From assembly GCF_003369915.1 (NCBI RefSeq), contig NC_046673.1, positions 6,618,001 to 6,682,000 on the forward strand: a stretch of 64,000 nucleotides of DNA, read 5' to 3'. Below, piece by piece: positions 37,201-48,800 of the stretch. The first letter of the stretch is position 1; every line of letters begins with the position of its first letter. Source of the DNA: Drosophila miranda. Taxonomy: Eukaryota > Arthropoda > Insecta > Diptera > Drosophilidae. The position numbers were made by a program, and so were the translations under genes. Below the pieces are notes generated by a model. It made no database searches, had not been told where the DNA came from, and worked only from the letters and a program-made list of their open reading frames with translations.

Positions 37201-37295
37201 CTTGTGTGCTTGTGCACAAGACTCACCTGGTCATTCTCGATGCCACCGAGTCCCAATTGACCGTGTGAGGCGTCGCCGCAGCAATACAGGGCCAT
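34280..37295 (-). pseudogene. Herc4: Herc4 fragment: RCC1 repeats and middle region, HECT domain missing
   Basis: Minus-strand exons: 37,227-37,295 (start MALYCCGDASHGQLGLGG), 36,950-37,130, 35,827-36,063, about 35,035-35,766, about 34,690-34,972 and about 34,280-34,618. They encode RCC1-type beta-propeller repeats (WGDNDCGQVGHST, GWGKNTCGQLGLND, FGAGNYGQLGHG) and the region after them (CLNGSFL, LPLYHEF) in the order of HERC4, a HECT E3 ubiquitin ligase. The catalytic HECT half is absent. A TAA is inserted in frame near 35,755, and a 7-bp loss near 35,253 shifts the frame in the last RCC1 repeat. A DINE-1-like element lies about 38 bp upstream of the start codon. It cannot act as a ligase. 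Confidence 0.85.
36064..36949. other. Large Herc4 intron with a diverged internal duplication
   Basis: No gene is seen. Two related stretches at about 36,174-36,262 and 36,324-36,413 share TATTGATGC-AGCCACTG, ATCCGAACTG and CCATCACGAT. The rest is AT-rich with T-runs near 36,700-36,740. Confidence 0.5.
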
Positions 37296-37332
37296 GGCTT
37301 TCCGTTGCACTCGATTGTTAACTGAAATTTAT

Positions 37333-38445
37333 TATACCCGATACTCAAAATGAGTATTGGGGTATATTAGATTTGTGGTAAAAGTGGATGTGTGTAACGT
37401 CCAGAAGGAATCGTTTCCGACCCCATAAAGTATATATATTCTTGATCAGCATCAATAGCCGAGTCGATTGAGCCCTGTCTGTCTGTCCGTCCGTCCGTCT
37501 GTCCGTCTGTCCGTCTGTCCGTCCCCTTCAGCGCCTAGTGCTCAAAGACTATAAGAGCTAGAGCAACGATGTTTTGGATCCAGACTTCTGTGATATGTCA
37601 CTGCTACAAAAATATTTGAAAACTTCGCCCCGCCCACTTCCGCCCCACAAAGGACGAAAATCTGTGGCATCCACAATTTTAAAGATATGAGAAAACGAAA
37701 AACGTAGAGTTGTAGAGAATGACCATATCTTTAAGACTGCGGAATCTGATTTGGATCGTATTATTATTATAGCCAGCATCAAGAAAACAATTTAATTTTT
37801 TCTCGCCCTGTCTCTCTCTAACACACACGTAGCATAGGCGGCTTTGCTTAGAGTAAAACATTAGCGCCTAGATCTCAGAGACTACAAAAGCTAGAGCAAC
37901 CAAATTTGGTATCCACACTCCTAATATATCGGACCGAGACGAGTTTGTTTCAAAATTTCGCCACACCCCCTTCCGCCCCGCAAAGGACGAAAATCTGGGG
38001 ATATTCAAAAATCTCAGAGACTATAAAGGCTAGAGTAACCAAATTTGGTATCCGCACTCCTGTTAGATCTTACTATAAAACGTGTATCTCAAAATTTCGC
38101 CCCACCCCCTTCCGCCCACACAAAGGACGAAAATCTGTTGCATCCACAATATTGCACATTCGAGAAAACTAAAAACGCAGAATCATAGATAATGACCATA
38201 TCTATCAGATTGCTGAATCTGGATCAGATCAGATCATTTTTATAGCCAATAGGAACAAATCAATTTGCAGTGGCTACGCAGCGCCCGACGTCACGCTCAG
38301 ACTGATTTTCTGTCTCTCTCGCACGCACTCTTTGTCGTGTCGTTTAATATTAGCGGCGTCTGCCGGAGGAGAGCCATACTGACTTAGTATCGGGTATAAC
38401 CGTAGAGTTGCGGTGTCCGCAGCAGCTCACAACGTTCCCCCTCGT
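37333..38445 (+). mobile_element. DINE-1-like repeat, copy 6
   Basis: Full-length, from TATACCCG to CCCCCTCGT, at the right edge of the foreign DNA inside the gypsy element. Its right end abuts gypsy protease sequence directly. Together with copy 4 at the left edge it suggests one DINE-1 insertion later split by the cargo. Confidence 0.7.
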
Positions 38446-38856
38446 GTTAATATTATTTTTACGTTCGGTGAATAATGACGCGCAGGTTAAACTAATAGCT
38501 TTTTGCTTTAACGAACTTAATGATGTGTGTTGCTTCGCATTGATATTTTTCTTATGAACTAATTTTACTTCAATAACTTTAAGGGCATCGCGTCCCAACA
38601 ATACCAGCAAAGGCAGCATGTTATCATCTACGATGTTTAATAATACGATATATTTCTTTGTGCAAAATTCAATATGGCACTTAAATTTTCCCCATATGGG
38701 AATTGGTTGTCCTCCTAGTCCATAGTATTTCCTAACTTCATTATAGGCTTCAACTATAGCCGACTTCGGTATCAAAGACTTATGAATAAAACTTACAGGG
38801 CTACCTGTATCAAATAGACTAAAAATACTGACGCCTCTTTGTTCACCAAACGGAAG
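38446..38856 (-). pseudogene. gypsy-type aspartic protease region
   Basis: Read on the minus strand, the frame continues from gag after a TGA and contains LFDTGSPVSF (catalytic Asp) and LLVLLGRDAL, the typical flap/C-terminal protease signature. It stops at the DINE-1-like edge (38,445), which separates it from RT by about 10.5 kb. Confidence 0.8.
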
Positions 38857-40029
38857 TCATAAAGTGATTAACTGGACAGCCGCTAAATCGTCGTTGTTTT
38901 TTTCTCCTGGTCGCTCCTCATCTTGAACTGCAGCTACCCTAGTGGCCATCTTTCGTTTCGGGCACTGCGAATATAGGTGGCTGGTACTCCAACAGTTAAA
39001 ACATGCCCCATCCGGTCTCTTTGGCTGACTGCATTCCTTCATAACGTGCCCAAATTGCCGACAGTTGTAGCAACGCATTGCGCCACCACCTTGCTGCTGC
39101 CCAACTGCCATACTCACATTTAGTTTTCCCTTTGTCATACCTTCGCTACGAATTGCTACGACGCCAGGAGCTCTTCTGACCTTATCATAGGTGACCATCT
39201 TGTCACGCAACTCGTTGAGTGTGCTGCAATATAGCATGGATGCTGCCATGCCCGTCTTGTCCCGCAGTCCCTCTACGATGAATTTGACCACATCGCTCGT
39301 GGCCATGTCTGCTTGCGACGCTATGCTGCACATTGCGACGAAATATTGCAATGCGCTTTCATTATTTGCAATTTTCCGTGCCTCCAGTCGCTTTCCAATG
39401 TCCCACGCTGTCACTTTCTGCTCAAAGACGTTGAGCAATTCTGCTCGCATCAATTGCCAAGTCAAAGGCGCCACATGGTCGATGTACGCCTTCGCCGATC
39501 CGCCTAGCAGCCGCTTCGCTAATATCCAGCATTTGGACTCGGATACACCATGGAAATTCATAATGTCCTCAAAGTTACTTATTCAACTGGTTACAGCCTG
39601 GTCGTCATCTCCAGAAAATGGACGCATCAACGCCTCAATGTGTGTCAAGTCGATGCAATCTCTCGGCGTTTCCAACTCCATAGCCTCTTTCTCCGTTTTC
39701 AATATGCTTAATTTGAGATCAGCTAAGCGCTTGCGAGAAACGTACAATTGTTCCAACTGCTGCAAACGGCGCGATTCTTCTTCGTATTCATCTGATCGCA
39801 TGGTCAATTTCGAACAAGCGTTGTTTTGTCGCGGCATGAATGCTTCTCGAGCCTTCTGCACATTTTCACCATATTCTTCTGGCGCCGCTTTTACTGCGTG
39901 TTGTGCACTACGGTTGTCTCTATCTATCTCGCGCTCAACCGGGACTGCAAAAATGTCTGCCTGCATAGTCTCGTCTGCGCTTGGCGCCGTATTTCCTAGC
40001 TCATGCGTGTCTTCCATGATTTTTTTCAC
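38857..40029 (-). pseudogene. gypsy-type gag with two zinc knuckles, interrupted
   Basis: Starts near 40,029 (minus). An in-frame TGA at 39,583-39,585 splits it into coiled-coil-rich N-terminal and capsid-like C-terminal parts. Zinc knuckles CYNCRQFGHVMKEC and CFNCWSTSHLYSQC lie near 38,955-39,065. The frame ends at a TGA (38,857-38,859), after which protease continues in the same frame, so both TGAs could be CGA-to-TGA changes in a once continuous gag-pol frame. Confidence 0.8.
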
Positions 40030-40186
40030 TGCTGTACGTAATTGGTGTATGTTGGCATCTTGATCAAAATATACGTTATGTCGCTACGCAATATGTCGCT
40101 AAGTTCACTTTTGGTTTTCGCTCTTATGTCTGCATTGTTCATCGCAGAGTTTTTTTTTTTTTTTTGGGCAAACCCCACACCTGATA

Positions 40187-40385
40187 TGTAAACTTTTAAT
40201 AGCACGGTTTTATTATATGTTCTTCTTTTTTGATCGGCGTATTCGAATGAATGTGTGTTGGCATATCGATACTTGTCCTCGACAAGTATCGATATATCGA
40301 GTACATTGGTATTTCTTATAATACTATCGATGAGTAAATCTTAAACTAATATTCAAATCTTATAAACTAATATTCATATCTTACA
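40187..40385 (-). repeat. 5' LTR of the gypsy-type element
   Basis: 199 bp, nearly identical to 24,260-24,458. The palindrome near 40,263-40,295 has a CTC loop where the other LTR has GAG. Internal sequence next to it has a 15-base T run (40,151-40,165). Confidence 0.9.
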
Positions 40386-41032
40386 TAATGAATCTATTTT
40401 CTAAATGACTGGCTTATTTTACACACTTGAAATTTATTTTTTTTGGCTCAATTTTGGTTCCTCAACAACAATATATCGTCTCGTGTGATGATGCATCGAA
40501 CTTAGCCCACTTAAGCCCCCTCTATTTAAATAGTTTAACTACTTGAGGTAAATGGCGGAAGATATTAAAGATTGTAAATTCATCTTGTAAACTTATGCCA
40601 TCTTTCCTCTAAATTTAAACACTATATCTTTCTCCTGAACTGCGCTAACATTGTTAAATATTCATTATATTCGGTTGTAAATTGAAATACCCCCTTGGCT
40701 TATAATAGGTTAATCGTTCTCCGTCCAGGATTGGAACATATTAATGTTTTTTTCCTTAAGGCGAGTCCTCCTATCAGAGACGATTTGTCCAGCCTGAACA
40801 TGAGTTTGGATTCTACAGACGTCGCTGGCACGCATAAATATTTGAACATAAGGATTTTTACTAAATCGAATTAATTTTCGATAGTGCCAAACCAGCGATA
40901 GTGCCATCGATAGCTCTCCACCTCTAAACAACAACGACTGCAGAATAACAAAAAATTGATATGTAATGGTAAATATGTGTATAAATAGCATTGAAACTAG
41001 CTAAGATTAACTATTGGAAAGGAATCATTAAA
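40386..41032. other. Unit spacer (copy 3, right part)
   Basis: Continues the spacer cut at 24,259 and leads to the 3' end of GCNA-like copy D. AT-rich, no gene supported; a 93-codon frame at 40,710-40,991 also occurs in truncated form in the other spacers. Confidence 0.6.
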
Positions 41033-43235
41033 TTATGTGGTTTCTCTGTCCATAAAATTTCGATTTAGAATTTGCATTTTGGCGCTGTGCGTATCCACAT
41101 TATTGACCAGCAGGTAATTCTCACGAACAAAAGTCTTGAATGGGGTGTTGAACTGATTGGGACGCCAGATTTTCTGTGTGTCAGTGATGCGCCAACGCTC
41201 TACGTTCACCTCAAACTGGCAGTACTGACACCGGAGTAGCTCCGCCTCGTTTTCAAACGTTACCAGGCCATAGGAGCAACGGGCGCAGAGCGTGCAGGAA
41301 TATTTATAGCTGGCATCGCAGTCACTATTCAATGCCAGCTCTGGTATCAGGCTCTTTGCTTGGTAGGCCCTGAGAATACACAAGAGATAGGGGATAAACA
41401 AGAGAAGCAAGATGAGGCTTGGCAGCCTACCATTTGCGGCAGTTGTCGCCATGTCCTGTCTCACGGTTAAAGACAAAGGCCGCCACATGGCACATCTCAT
41501 GCAGCAGTGGCTTTATAAGCATGCCCGGTTGATTGATGTGCTTCCACAGCAGAATACGCGCAGTGCGGTTGCCTGAAGAGTTGAAACCCAGCTCGCTGCT
41601 GCAGGGAGTACTCATGCTATTTTTCCAATAGATTTTCGCCTGAAGGCCGCAGTGAAAGATGGCATGATTGAACATACTAAATAGGACCTTGGCCAGAGCC
41701 ACTTTGCACTTCTCAAAGTCACCTTTGCGATAGGGCAAAGCCCGCGGATGGCACATATTGATTAAATTCTGAGCTGTAAGTGGAAATAAAGTGTTAGTTT
41801 TTCTTTAGGACAAACGTATTTAACTAACGATTTAGGGATTCGACGAATCCGTAGAAGAGCGGATGCTGTTCTAGGCAGGCAATGCTTCCATTGTGGCGCC
41901 GGCAAATGCTCGCACGCTGTTTATCGCTTGGCAGTCCACTCAGATCGATCGGCTCCTTGAGGAAGGCCGGTGTCTGTGTCTCAATGAAGGTGGAATTCAC
42001 CTGGACAATCAGATCGTCATAAAACTTAGCTTGCCTCTCCTGAAATGTGGGTATATACAGTTTCGATGTGTTCAGCATTGACCAGGTGTTGCTGCTTGTC
42101 GGTGTGATGGGCGTAATAAGGCGTTTGGGTGTCGATAAGGTGGTCGTCTCAGTTAGATGACTCTTGGAGGCCACTGGAAGAGTCTCCTTTTGCGGAGAGT
42201 TATCTGGGTCATCGTCAAAGTTGTCCATGGGATTGTAGAGGCGCCGGCGCGGGGCAATAAGTCCCAGGAACTTGTGCAGTTTCGTCTTGAGCTCCGGATC
42301 ATCATCAACCGATAGATCGGCTACGGGGTTGTCCCCCACAATCGCCACAGACTGGCTCAGATCAATATATATTAGACGTCGATCGCTTTCGGGGCTATTG
42401 GCTTCGCTGCTGCTGCTGTGCTGATAGGAGAAGCGCCTCTGTTTGCGACCCACCCATTTAAGCTCCGTGGGGCTCTGATCCACGTTATAATCGTCATCAT
42501 CACTGTCGATCGAAAAACTAATCGACTCGTCTTCCCCCTCCGGCTGCGACGAGGAGTAATCAAATGTGGTATCCAGAACAGTGCGCACGGCGCGTCCACT
42601 GCGGGTTACCACTGTCGGATTAGTAGGGGTGCTGGCACGACCCACCGACTGATCTACGAATATAAATCCATCTATTTTATATCATTCTTCAGATACCTAC
42701 TCCCGACTTACATTTTTCTACCGATCCACTGGCGGGTGATTCCCCAGATGTCCCACGTTTTCTTGAAGATCTTTGATCCATGTTGCCCAGACTAGAATCT
42801 ATTATATTTGTTTTGAAAATTACTACGCCTTGTACATTATTATTTTTGGGGAAAATTTTTCTTACTGCTTCTGCTGATTGTCTCTTCAGGTTCTGTCTCT
42901 TCGATGAGGATGTTATCCTCTGCTGAAGTGCTATTAATCTCGGATAAATGGAAGAAGCTGACCGCGCTCAACGAATCATCCGAATCAACAAAAATAACAC
43001 TGCTGCTTTCTCTGCTAGGTGTATTTTCGTCGTCACTATTGCCAGCTTCGCCCATTTGGGGCAGTTTGCACGGGAGATCGTCATTCTTCTGCGACAGAAA
43101 CTGGTGGAATGAAAGTGCCGTGTAGGGAGACACGGCAAATGAAAAACTTACTCTTTTATTCTCGGTAATATTCTCGTTTAATTTCAAATTGCTAAGCATA
43201 TTTGTCAAAGAAGTGTTATTTTCTTGAAGCGACAT
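41033..43235 (-). CDS. GCNA-like SprT-family zinc metalloprotease, copy D (intact, five exons)
   Basis: Exons 42,866-43,235; 42,712-42,798; 41,829-42,653; 41,431-41,773; 41,033-41,369 (minus). All introns are GT-AG, and the joined exons total 1,962 nt, an exact 654 codons including TAA. Residues ~1-125 have SUMO-interaction-like acidic patches (SSVIFVDSDDSL). Residues ~150-425 are acidic and disordered (SIDSDDDD). The SprT catalytic domain follows, with HEMCH (two Zn-binding His plus catalytic Glu) and GHGDNCRKW. A C-terminal zinc ribbon has CTLCARC...RCQYCQ. GCNA proteins protect germ-cell genomes by acting on DNA-protein crosslinks; nuclear germline action is inferred from the family. Unlike some animal GCNAs no HMG box is seen. 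It lies divergent to amx, with a DRE-bearing spacer and a retrotransposon between. It is the only copy here with all exons and no stop. Confidence 0.78.
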
Positions 43236-43890
43236 ATTTACTTTACTGTTGCTTTGAGAGACTTGCCGGCATCATTCAATAGTGAAGTAACAGTGCTGGA
43301 AAGGGTGATATATAGCTATTTATCGATACTTGTGCTAGTCATTTGGCGGGGGTTTTTTTCTATGATATGTATGAGGAACTATGATTCAAATTTGTAGCTC
43401 AAAAATCACTACACAACAGGTTTAATTATGAATGTATGATATCTTTGTACCAAACTCATGTGTTTTAATAATGTTACCACTAGTTAGATATTGTTTTAGT
43501 CTATTTTATGGCTCTATTGCCATATACCGCGTATTCTAGGTATATTTTGATGTCGAATTTGAAGTGAATAAACCAATTTACCATACATATTAGTAAACAA
43601 TGGTAGATTTTATTCTTTTTGTGGTATATTAAAGTTTATTACAATAACAAGCTTAAAAATAATAGTAATTTAGATTAGGCCAGACAATGATCAGGCAATC
43701 GACAGTTTCCAATGTACCATGTGAACGATTTTCTCGGAGTTAAATTAAATCAAATTGAAATCATTTTTATGGGGTCAAGATGTTAAACATCTCAGTCGAT
43801 ATATTTTATCGATAGTACTCATGTATGTTTGTGTTCTCTAGCACTGGCGTTTATTTGTCTCCCCACTAAAAGACGCCGCCTCAGTTTTTT
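43236..43890. promoter_or_regulatory. Putative divergent promoter of GCNA-like copy D with DREs
   Basis: Orthologous to 2125-2778. It has TATCGATA at 43,321-43,328, about 90 bp from the start codon, and a second copy near 43,806. It ends in CCTCAG plus a T run, where the retrotransposon begins without an intervening DINE-1. In the absence of the transposon it would lie close to amx and could serve both genes (inference). Confidence 0.5.
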
Positions 43891-44264
43891 TTATTTAATA
43901 AACTTGTTCCAGATCGCTGAAAGTCGATCGATATAAATGCGCGCTTTTGCAAAAATACAATAAATGGTGTCTGTTTTCCGTTCGTGCAAAAAATAACAAG
44001 CAAAAACGTTGTTCAACACTGGTATGGCGCGTACCTAAAATTGTTTGCGGAGGGAAAAAATTAACATATTTCAAGACGTTTTAATAGTTTTAATCAAAAA
44101 GACATTTTCCGAAGCTTCTGGGGGTGCCTCACACGCCTACGAAGACGGCGCGAAGAAATTCCCAAAGCTTCATCAATTAAGTCGAAAAACCTGGAATTTA
44201 CTGCATGGCGTTCCGGAATAACTCTTAAAACGGCTCTTGGAACTCCGTCTGGACCCTGAGAAGC

Positions 44265-45829
44265 ATGGCAAGCATAGGAAAGACAAGGATGGCCACGGAG
44301 AAGGCGACGGGAGTTAAAATTCGCATGGAAACGCTGAAAAAAAGGGAAGGAGAAGCTAAATCCGCCATGCGGGTAGGAGTAAAGATGGCGGCAAAAACGG
44401 CTCCGCAGCTTTTGGCTTCTAAACTGCTGTGCAAGAAACCAAACTTGTCGACGAACGTGTCGACAAACATGTCCACGAACACGACAACAAGCATGACATC
44501 AAACATTTCTACGACGAAAGAGAGAGAGAAGACTGACGCGGTTTGTGTGGCTTCCGTGAGTACGAAAAACGGAAGTAACCGCAAAATCATCGTTAACAAG
44601 TATTATGAGGGGCATAAAGGCCCATACATTGTTTGTATCGACAAAATGAGTGCGAATAATGCCAGAATTGCTATAAACCAGTTTGATCTATCCGATCTGC
44701 TGCTGAAACAGGGCATTAGCGATATCGAGGAGGTTGCTAGAATGGGCTATGGCAGGTGCAAGATTGTGTGCGGGTCGGCGGAGTGTGCAAACGGGCTAGT
44801 GGAAAACAGTGTTTTCGCTGCTCAAGGGTACTCAACCCGAATCTTTAGGCACTTCGTCCAAAAAGCAGGGTTAATTTTTGGGATCCCCGGGCACTACTCG
44901 GAGGAACAGCTAGCGGAGCTTGTAACCTCGGATGTCCCAATTGAGGAGATAGTTCGGATTACGCGAAGGGATAGAGCATCGGGGGAACGTGTACCTACTG
45001 GCAGGGTGAAACTCTGGTTCAGAGGAGAGCCGTTACCAACCAAAATCAATTTTCTATTTTCTAAAGTAGAAGTGAAACCTTTTGTTCAGCTTATTCAATG
45101 TTTCAGGTGCTTTAGGTTTGGCCATCTGGCGCAACATTGCAAGAGTGGAGCGAAATGTTTCAAATGCGGACAAGATCACAGCAAAGATATTATCTGCTCA
45201 GGGCTGGTCTGTGCTAACTGCAAGGGGGAACATGCTGCCATCCACCCGCAGTGTGAGGCCAGGAAAAAAGCGTACGCCATTCAAAAGTGTATGGACACTG
45301 GAAAACCTAACTAGAGCTGAGGTCAAGGCTAGATATCCGAACCTTTTTTGATAGAACTTCCCCCAACCTAAGGGATCAAGGGGAATTTCCTAGACCCAGT
45401 TGGCAATCTAACCGCTCCCCTGAATTCTTAAATAACAGCTTAGAGTCCGCCAGGGAAATTCATTCTGTCACCTCTTTCGCGGAAGTGACCAAATCCAATA
45501 GGGTTGCCGCCCGGAACGCAGAGGCGGCCAAGGCAGCAGCCAACATGGCAGAGTGGAAGAACTCAATAAACTCAGACTACGTCAAAATGAGCGAGAAATT
45601 TGTGAGATCTTCATCCGTGGCATCTTCTCTGGCCCAGGATAAGCTAAACGCACTAGGAGCCAAACTCACAGCGTTCCTGATTGATCCAAACAACATCATT
45701 AAAGGGGATTCTTTAGCGAATAAATTTATTAAGGAAATTAGAGAATTTGTCAATGCTTCCAACGCAGAACTAGATAGGCGTCAGATTGCCCAAGGGATGG
45801 CAGTTGGTTCTCAAAACATCCAACAATGA
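44265..45829 (+). pseudogene. ORF1 of retrotransposon copy 4, single frameshift
   Basis: Open for 349 codons from 44,265 (the likely start is ATG 44,289, as in the other copies): a basic, Thr/Ser-rich N-terminus, a conserved central region (about 44,590-45,060) and three zinc knuckles near 45,098-45,261. An extra G in AAGTGTATGGACACTGG (about 45,292), absent in copies 1-3, shifts the frame into an early stop. The downstream 114-codon stretch from 45,485 stays open and ends in TGA overlapping the ORF2 ATG. Without the shift ORF1 would be about 510 codons. Confidence 0.85.
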
Positions 45830-48800
45830 AGATTCTTCAGCTAAATATTCAAAGTCTGACACACAACAACAACAAACAGCTCCTCTCAATGTTCCTAGAC
45901 AAGAACGCAATAGATATTGCCATCCTCTCAGAGATTCGGGTGTTGAACAACGCGGACTGCAGCATTTTAGACTATAACTTTTTCTGCAGGCCCAGAGAGG
46001 ACGGCTACGGCGGGGTTGGCATCTACGTCAGGAAAAACATTCAATTCAGCATTTTAAAAATAGAGAACGACTTGGAAATTTTAGGAATAAAAACATTAAA
46101 CCTCAAGAGCAATTTCAATATTTTTAGCATATATGCACCGCCATCAACAACAGTTTCACAGTTTAAATCGGGCACAAAAAAGTTTCTCGAATTCGCGGCT
46201 TCGCTTGACATACCCTCAATAGTGGGCGGGGACTTCAACGCTAGGTCTTCTATCTGGGGAAGTCCGATCTGTGATCGCAAGGGTCGCAGCATTGAGAATT
46301 CCACCCGGGAGGCCGGATTTATCTGCCTAAACGACGGTTCGCCAACCTTCTCCAGGAGCCCATCTCAATTCTCCGTTCTTGACCTTTCTTTTTCGAACTA
46401 CATAAATGGAACTATTAACTGGCAAGTCCTCAAAACAAAAATTACGAACATCAACCACTTCCCAATTGTATTATCAGTACAAGGCCTAAATGCCCCCCTC
46501 CAAGGCAAGAAGATCCTTCACAACAGAATAGCCCGGATTCTGGGTGCAAGTGATTTCTCAAATCTGGAGGAGCTCAATGAAAAAGTGAAATCCCTGACCT
46601 TAAAAAACACGGTCACATTCCCAAGCAAGAACAAGTACGTTGCTAAGAAATGGTGGAACGAGGAAACGGAAAAACTTTTTCGCGTGAGAAATGCTTGCAG
46701 GCAAAAATTCTACCTCACCAAAAAATTGGCTGATGCCAGAGCAACCTTAGAAGCTGACAAAAATCTACAAAATTACGTAAAAAATCTTAGAAAGCGCAAC
46801 TTTTCCAAGTTTATAGAAGAGGTCTCCTCATCGCCCTCTATGTGGAGCAGGGTGAAGAACATCAAAAAATACGGTCAAATCAAGAATGTAGGGAACAAAT
46901 GGACGAACGAAGATGACAAAAACTTTCTCAATATGGTTAAAGTAACCCCATCCACGTCAAACAGTAGGCCCCCTAAGAAAATTCCTGCCCCTTTGTTAGG
47001 ACCAGACGACCCGGAACCCCTGAAACTGGAAGAATTCCTGGCCTTCCTAAAAACCAGGAACCCCAATTCGGCTAGAGGCCCTGATGGCATCTCGTTCAGG
47101 ATGCTTCAAAAGCTACCAAGTGGGAAAAAACAAGACATTTTTGAAATTATAAATAAAGTATGGCTGAGTGGCGTCATCCCTGAAGTCTGGCGCAGGATAA
47201 AAGTGGTACGCATCCCCAAGAAGAATGCAGACCCTACTTCCTTCCAAAACCATAGGCCGATTTGTTTGATTAACACGCTGTTTGACTCCATAGAGGGGTT
47301 GATCAAGTTGAAGTTGGACGAGCACATAGGAAACTGTGACCTGCTGCCGGTCAGGTCCTATGCCTTCAGGAGAAACAGGTCCACGGCTCTTTGCATCAAC
47401 GACCTTATCAACAAAGTTCTGGCGCTGAAGGCGAGGGGTTGTCAGGTTGTCGCAGCTTGCCTAGATTTACAAAGAGCGTTCGACTGCGTAAGAGTGGACA
47501 CACTCGAGCACAGGATGAGGGATATGCGGTTCAATACAAGCCTCACGGCTTGGATCTCCAGCTTCCTTAACAGACGAATTCTCATAAAGGGCAAAAGCGA
47601 GGTAGAGGTGAACAGAGGTGTTAGCCAGGGTAGCTGTCTCAGCCCAACCCTTTTTAACCTTTACACAGCCGAACTACATGATATTAACAGTCATAACTGC
47701 TTACTGTTTCAGTATGCTGATGACTTTTTCATAGTTTGTTTTCATAAAGACGTATCCATTGCGAAAGGTGTGCTGGAAGACAGTATAGATAAGTTCGAAG
47801 AAAAATGCAATAGGCTAAACCTGTCATTCAATCCGGTGAAGTCTAAAGTGATTTACTTCAACAATCGTAGAGCTGCGCTAAATATCTCGCATCAAGGAGT
47901 TGAGATCAGACAAGTAGAGCAGATCAAATACCTTGGCAGGACTATCTCAGCAAACAACTCAGCCTCTGGTCACATTGATCTGGCCATCTCGGAATCGAAC
48001 AGAAACTGTGCGTTTCTCAGATTACTCAGTGGGTGTCACTATGGTATCAGCCCCAAAAGAGGGCTTATATTTTACAAGGCATTTGTCAGAAGTAGGCTAG
48101 AGTACGCGTGCTCATCATTCTGCAACCTGTCAAAATCTGCCTTGGCCGAAATCAAATCCCACTGCAACCATCACCTCAGAAAGTCGCTGGGTCTGATAAT
48201 CTGCACTCCCGTTCCTATCATATATCACATGGCAGGAGAACTTCCCCGGACTACAGGTTGAGATTCCTGGCGGCGAAAGAGTTGGTTAAGGTGTTTGCAT
48301 TTAATCTCCCAGCAAGTGAAACAGTGTCAGCAAATAGGGATTTAAACACGGGCTACGCTAAGGCATATCGGGAGTTTGGCAGCATAATAGATAGAGTTGA
48401 GGTTTTCGAGAACACTGCTTCATTTTGCACTAAAATTAGCTCCGACTTAGAATTTTTCAAGGGTTCTGCACCCAACAAGCACGCTATAGACCAGGCAGGT
48501 ATCATGCTGCTCCACGGGGAAAAGAAGGATCAGCTGACAAAGGGTGGTTTTGAAATCTATTACACGGATGGGTCAGTCGCAGATGGGCATTCCAGCGCCG
48601 CTTTCCTGCACGATAGGACAGGTTTTTTAGATAGCTATTACACGCACAAAACCCTTTCCTCGTTGTCCGCCGAGCTCCTTGCTATCGAGAAGGCATTAGA
48701 CCATGCTATTTTGTACAATTTTCCTCGTGTCGCGCTCCTGACAGACAGCAGAAACGGGGCCCTCATTCTGGCGAAGAACATTCAGGATAACTCTATCGCC

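Larger units (their letters stand above)
24260..40385 (-). mobile_element. Ty3/gypsy-type LTR retrotransposon, minus orientation, carrying an internal ~10.5 kb foreign insertion
   Basis: Two 199-bp LTRs (24,260-24,458 and 40,187-40,385; on the minus strand they begin TGTAAGATAT and end GTTTACA) are flanked by the 4-bp target duplication TAAT (24,256-24,259 and 40,386-40,389). Read on the minus strand the order is LTR, gag with zinc knuckles, protease, [foreign DNA 27,922-38,445], RT, RNase H, integrase, LTR; RT before integrase is the Ty3/gypsy order. Only about 100 bp separate the last pol frame from the 3' LTR, so there is no env. Gag and pol hold several stops and frameshifts, so the element is dead. 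No convincing primer binding site or polypurine tract was found. Confidence 0.88.

Noticed and set aside
40151..40200. Primer binding site next to the 5' LTR (TGGGGTTTGCCC)
   Set aside because: Starts with TGG but is offset about 9 bases from the LTR end and I cannot match it to a tRNA 3' end with confidence.
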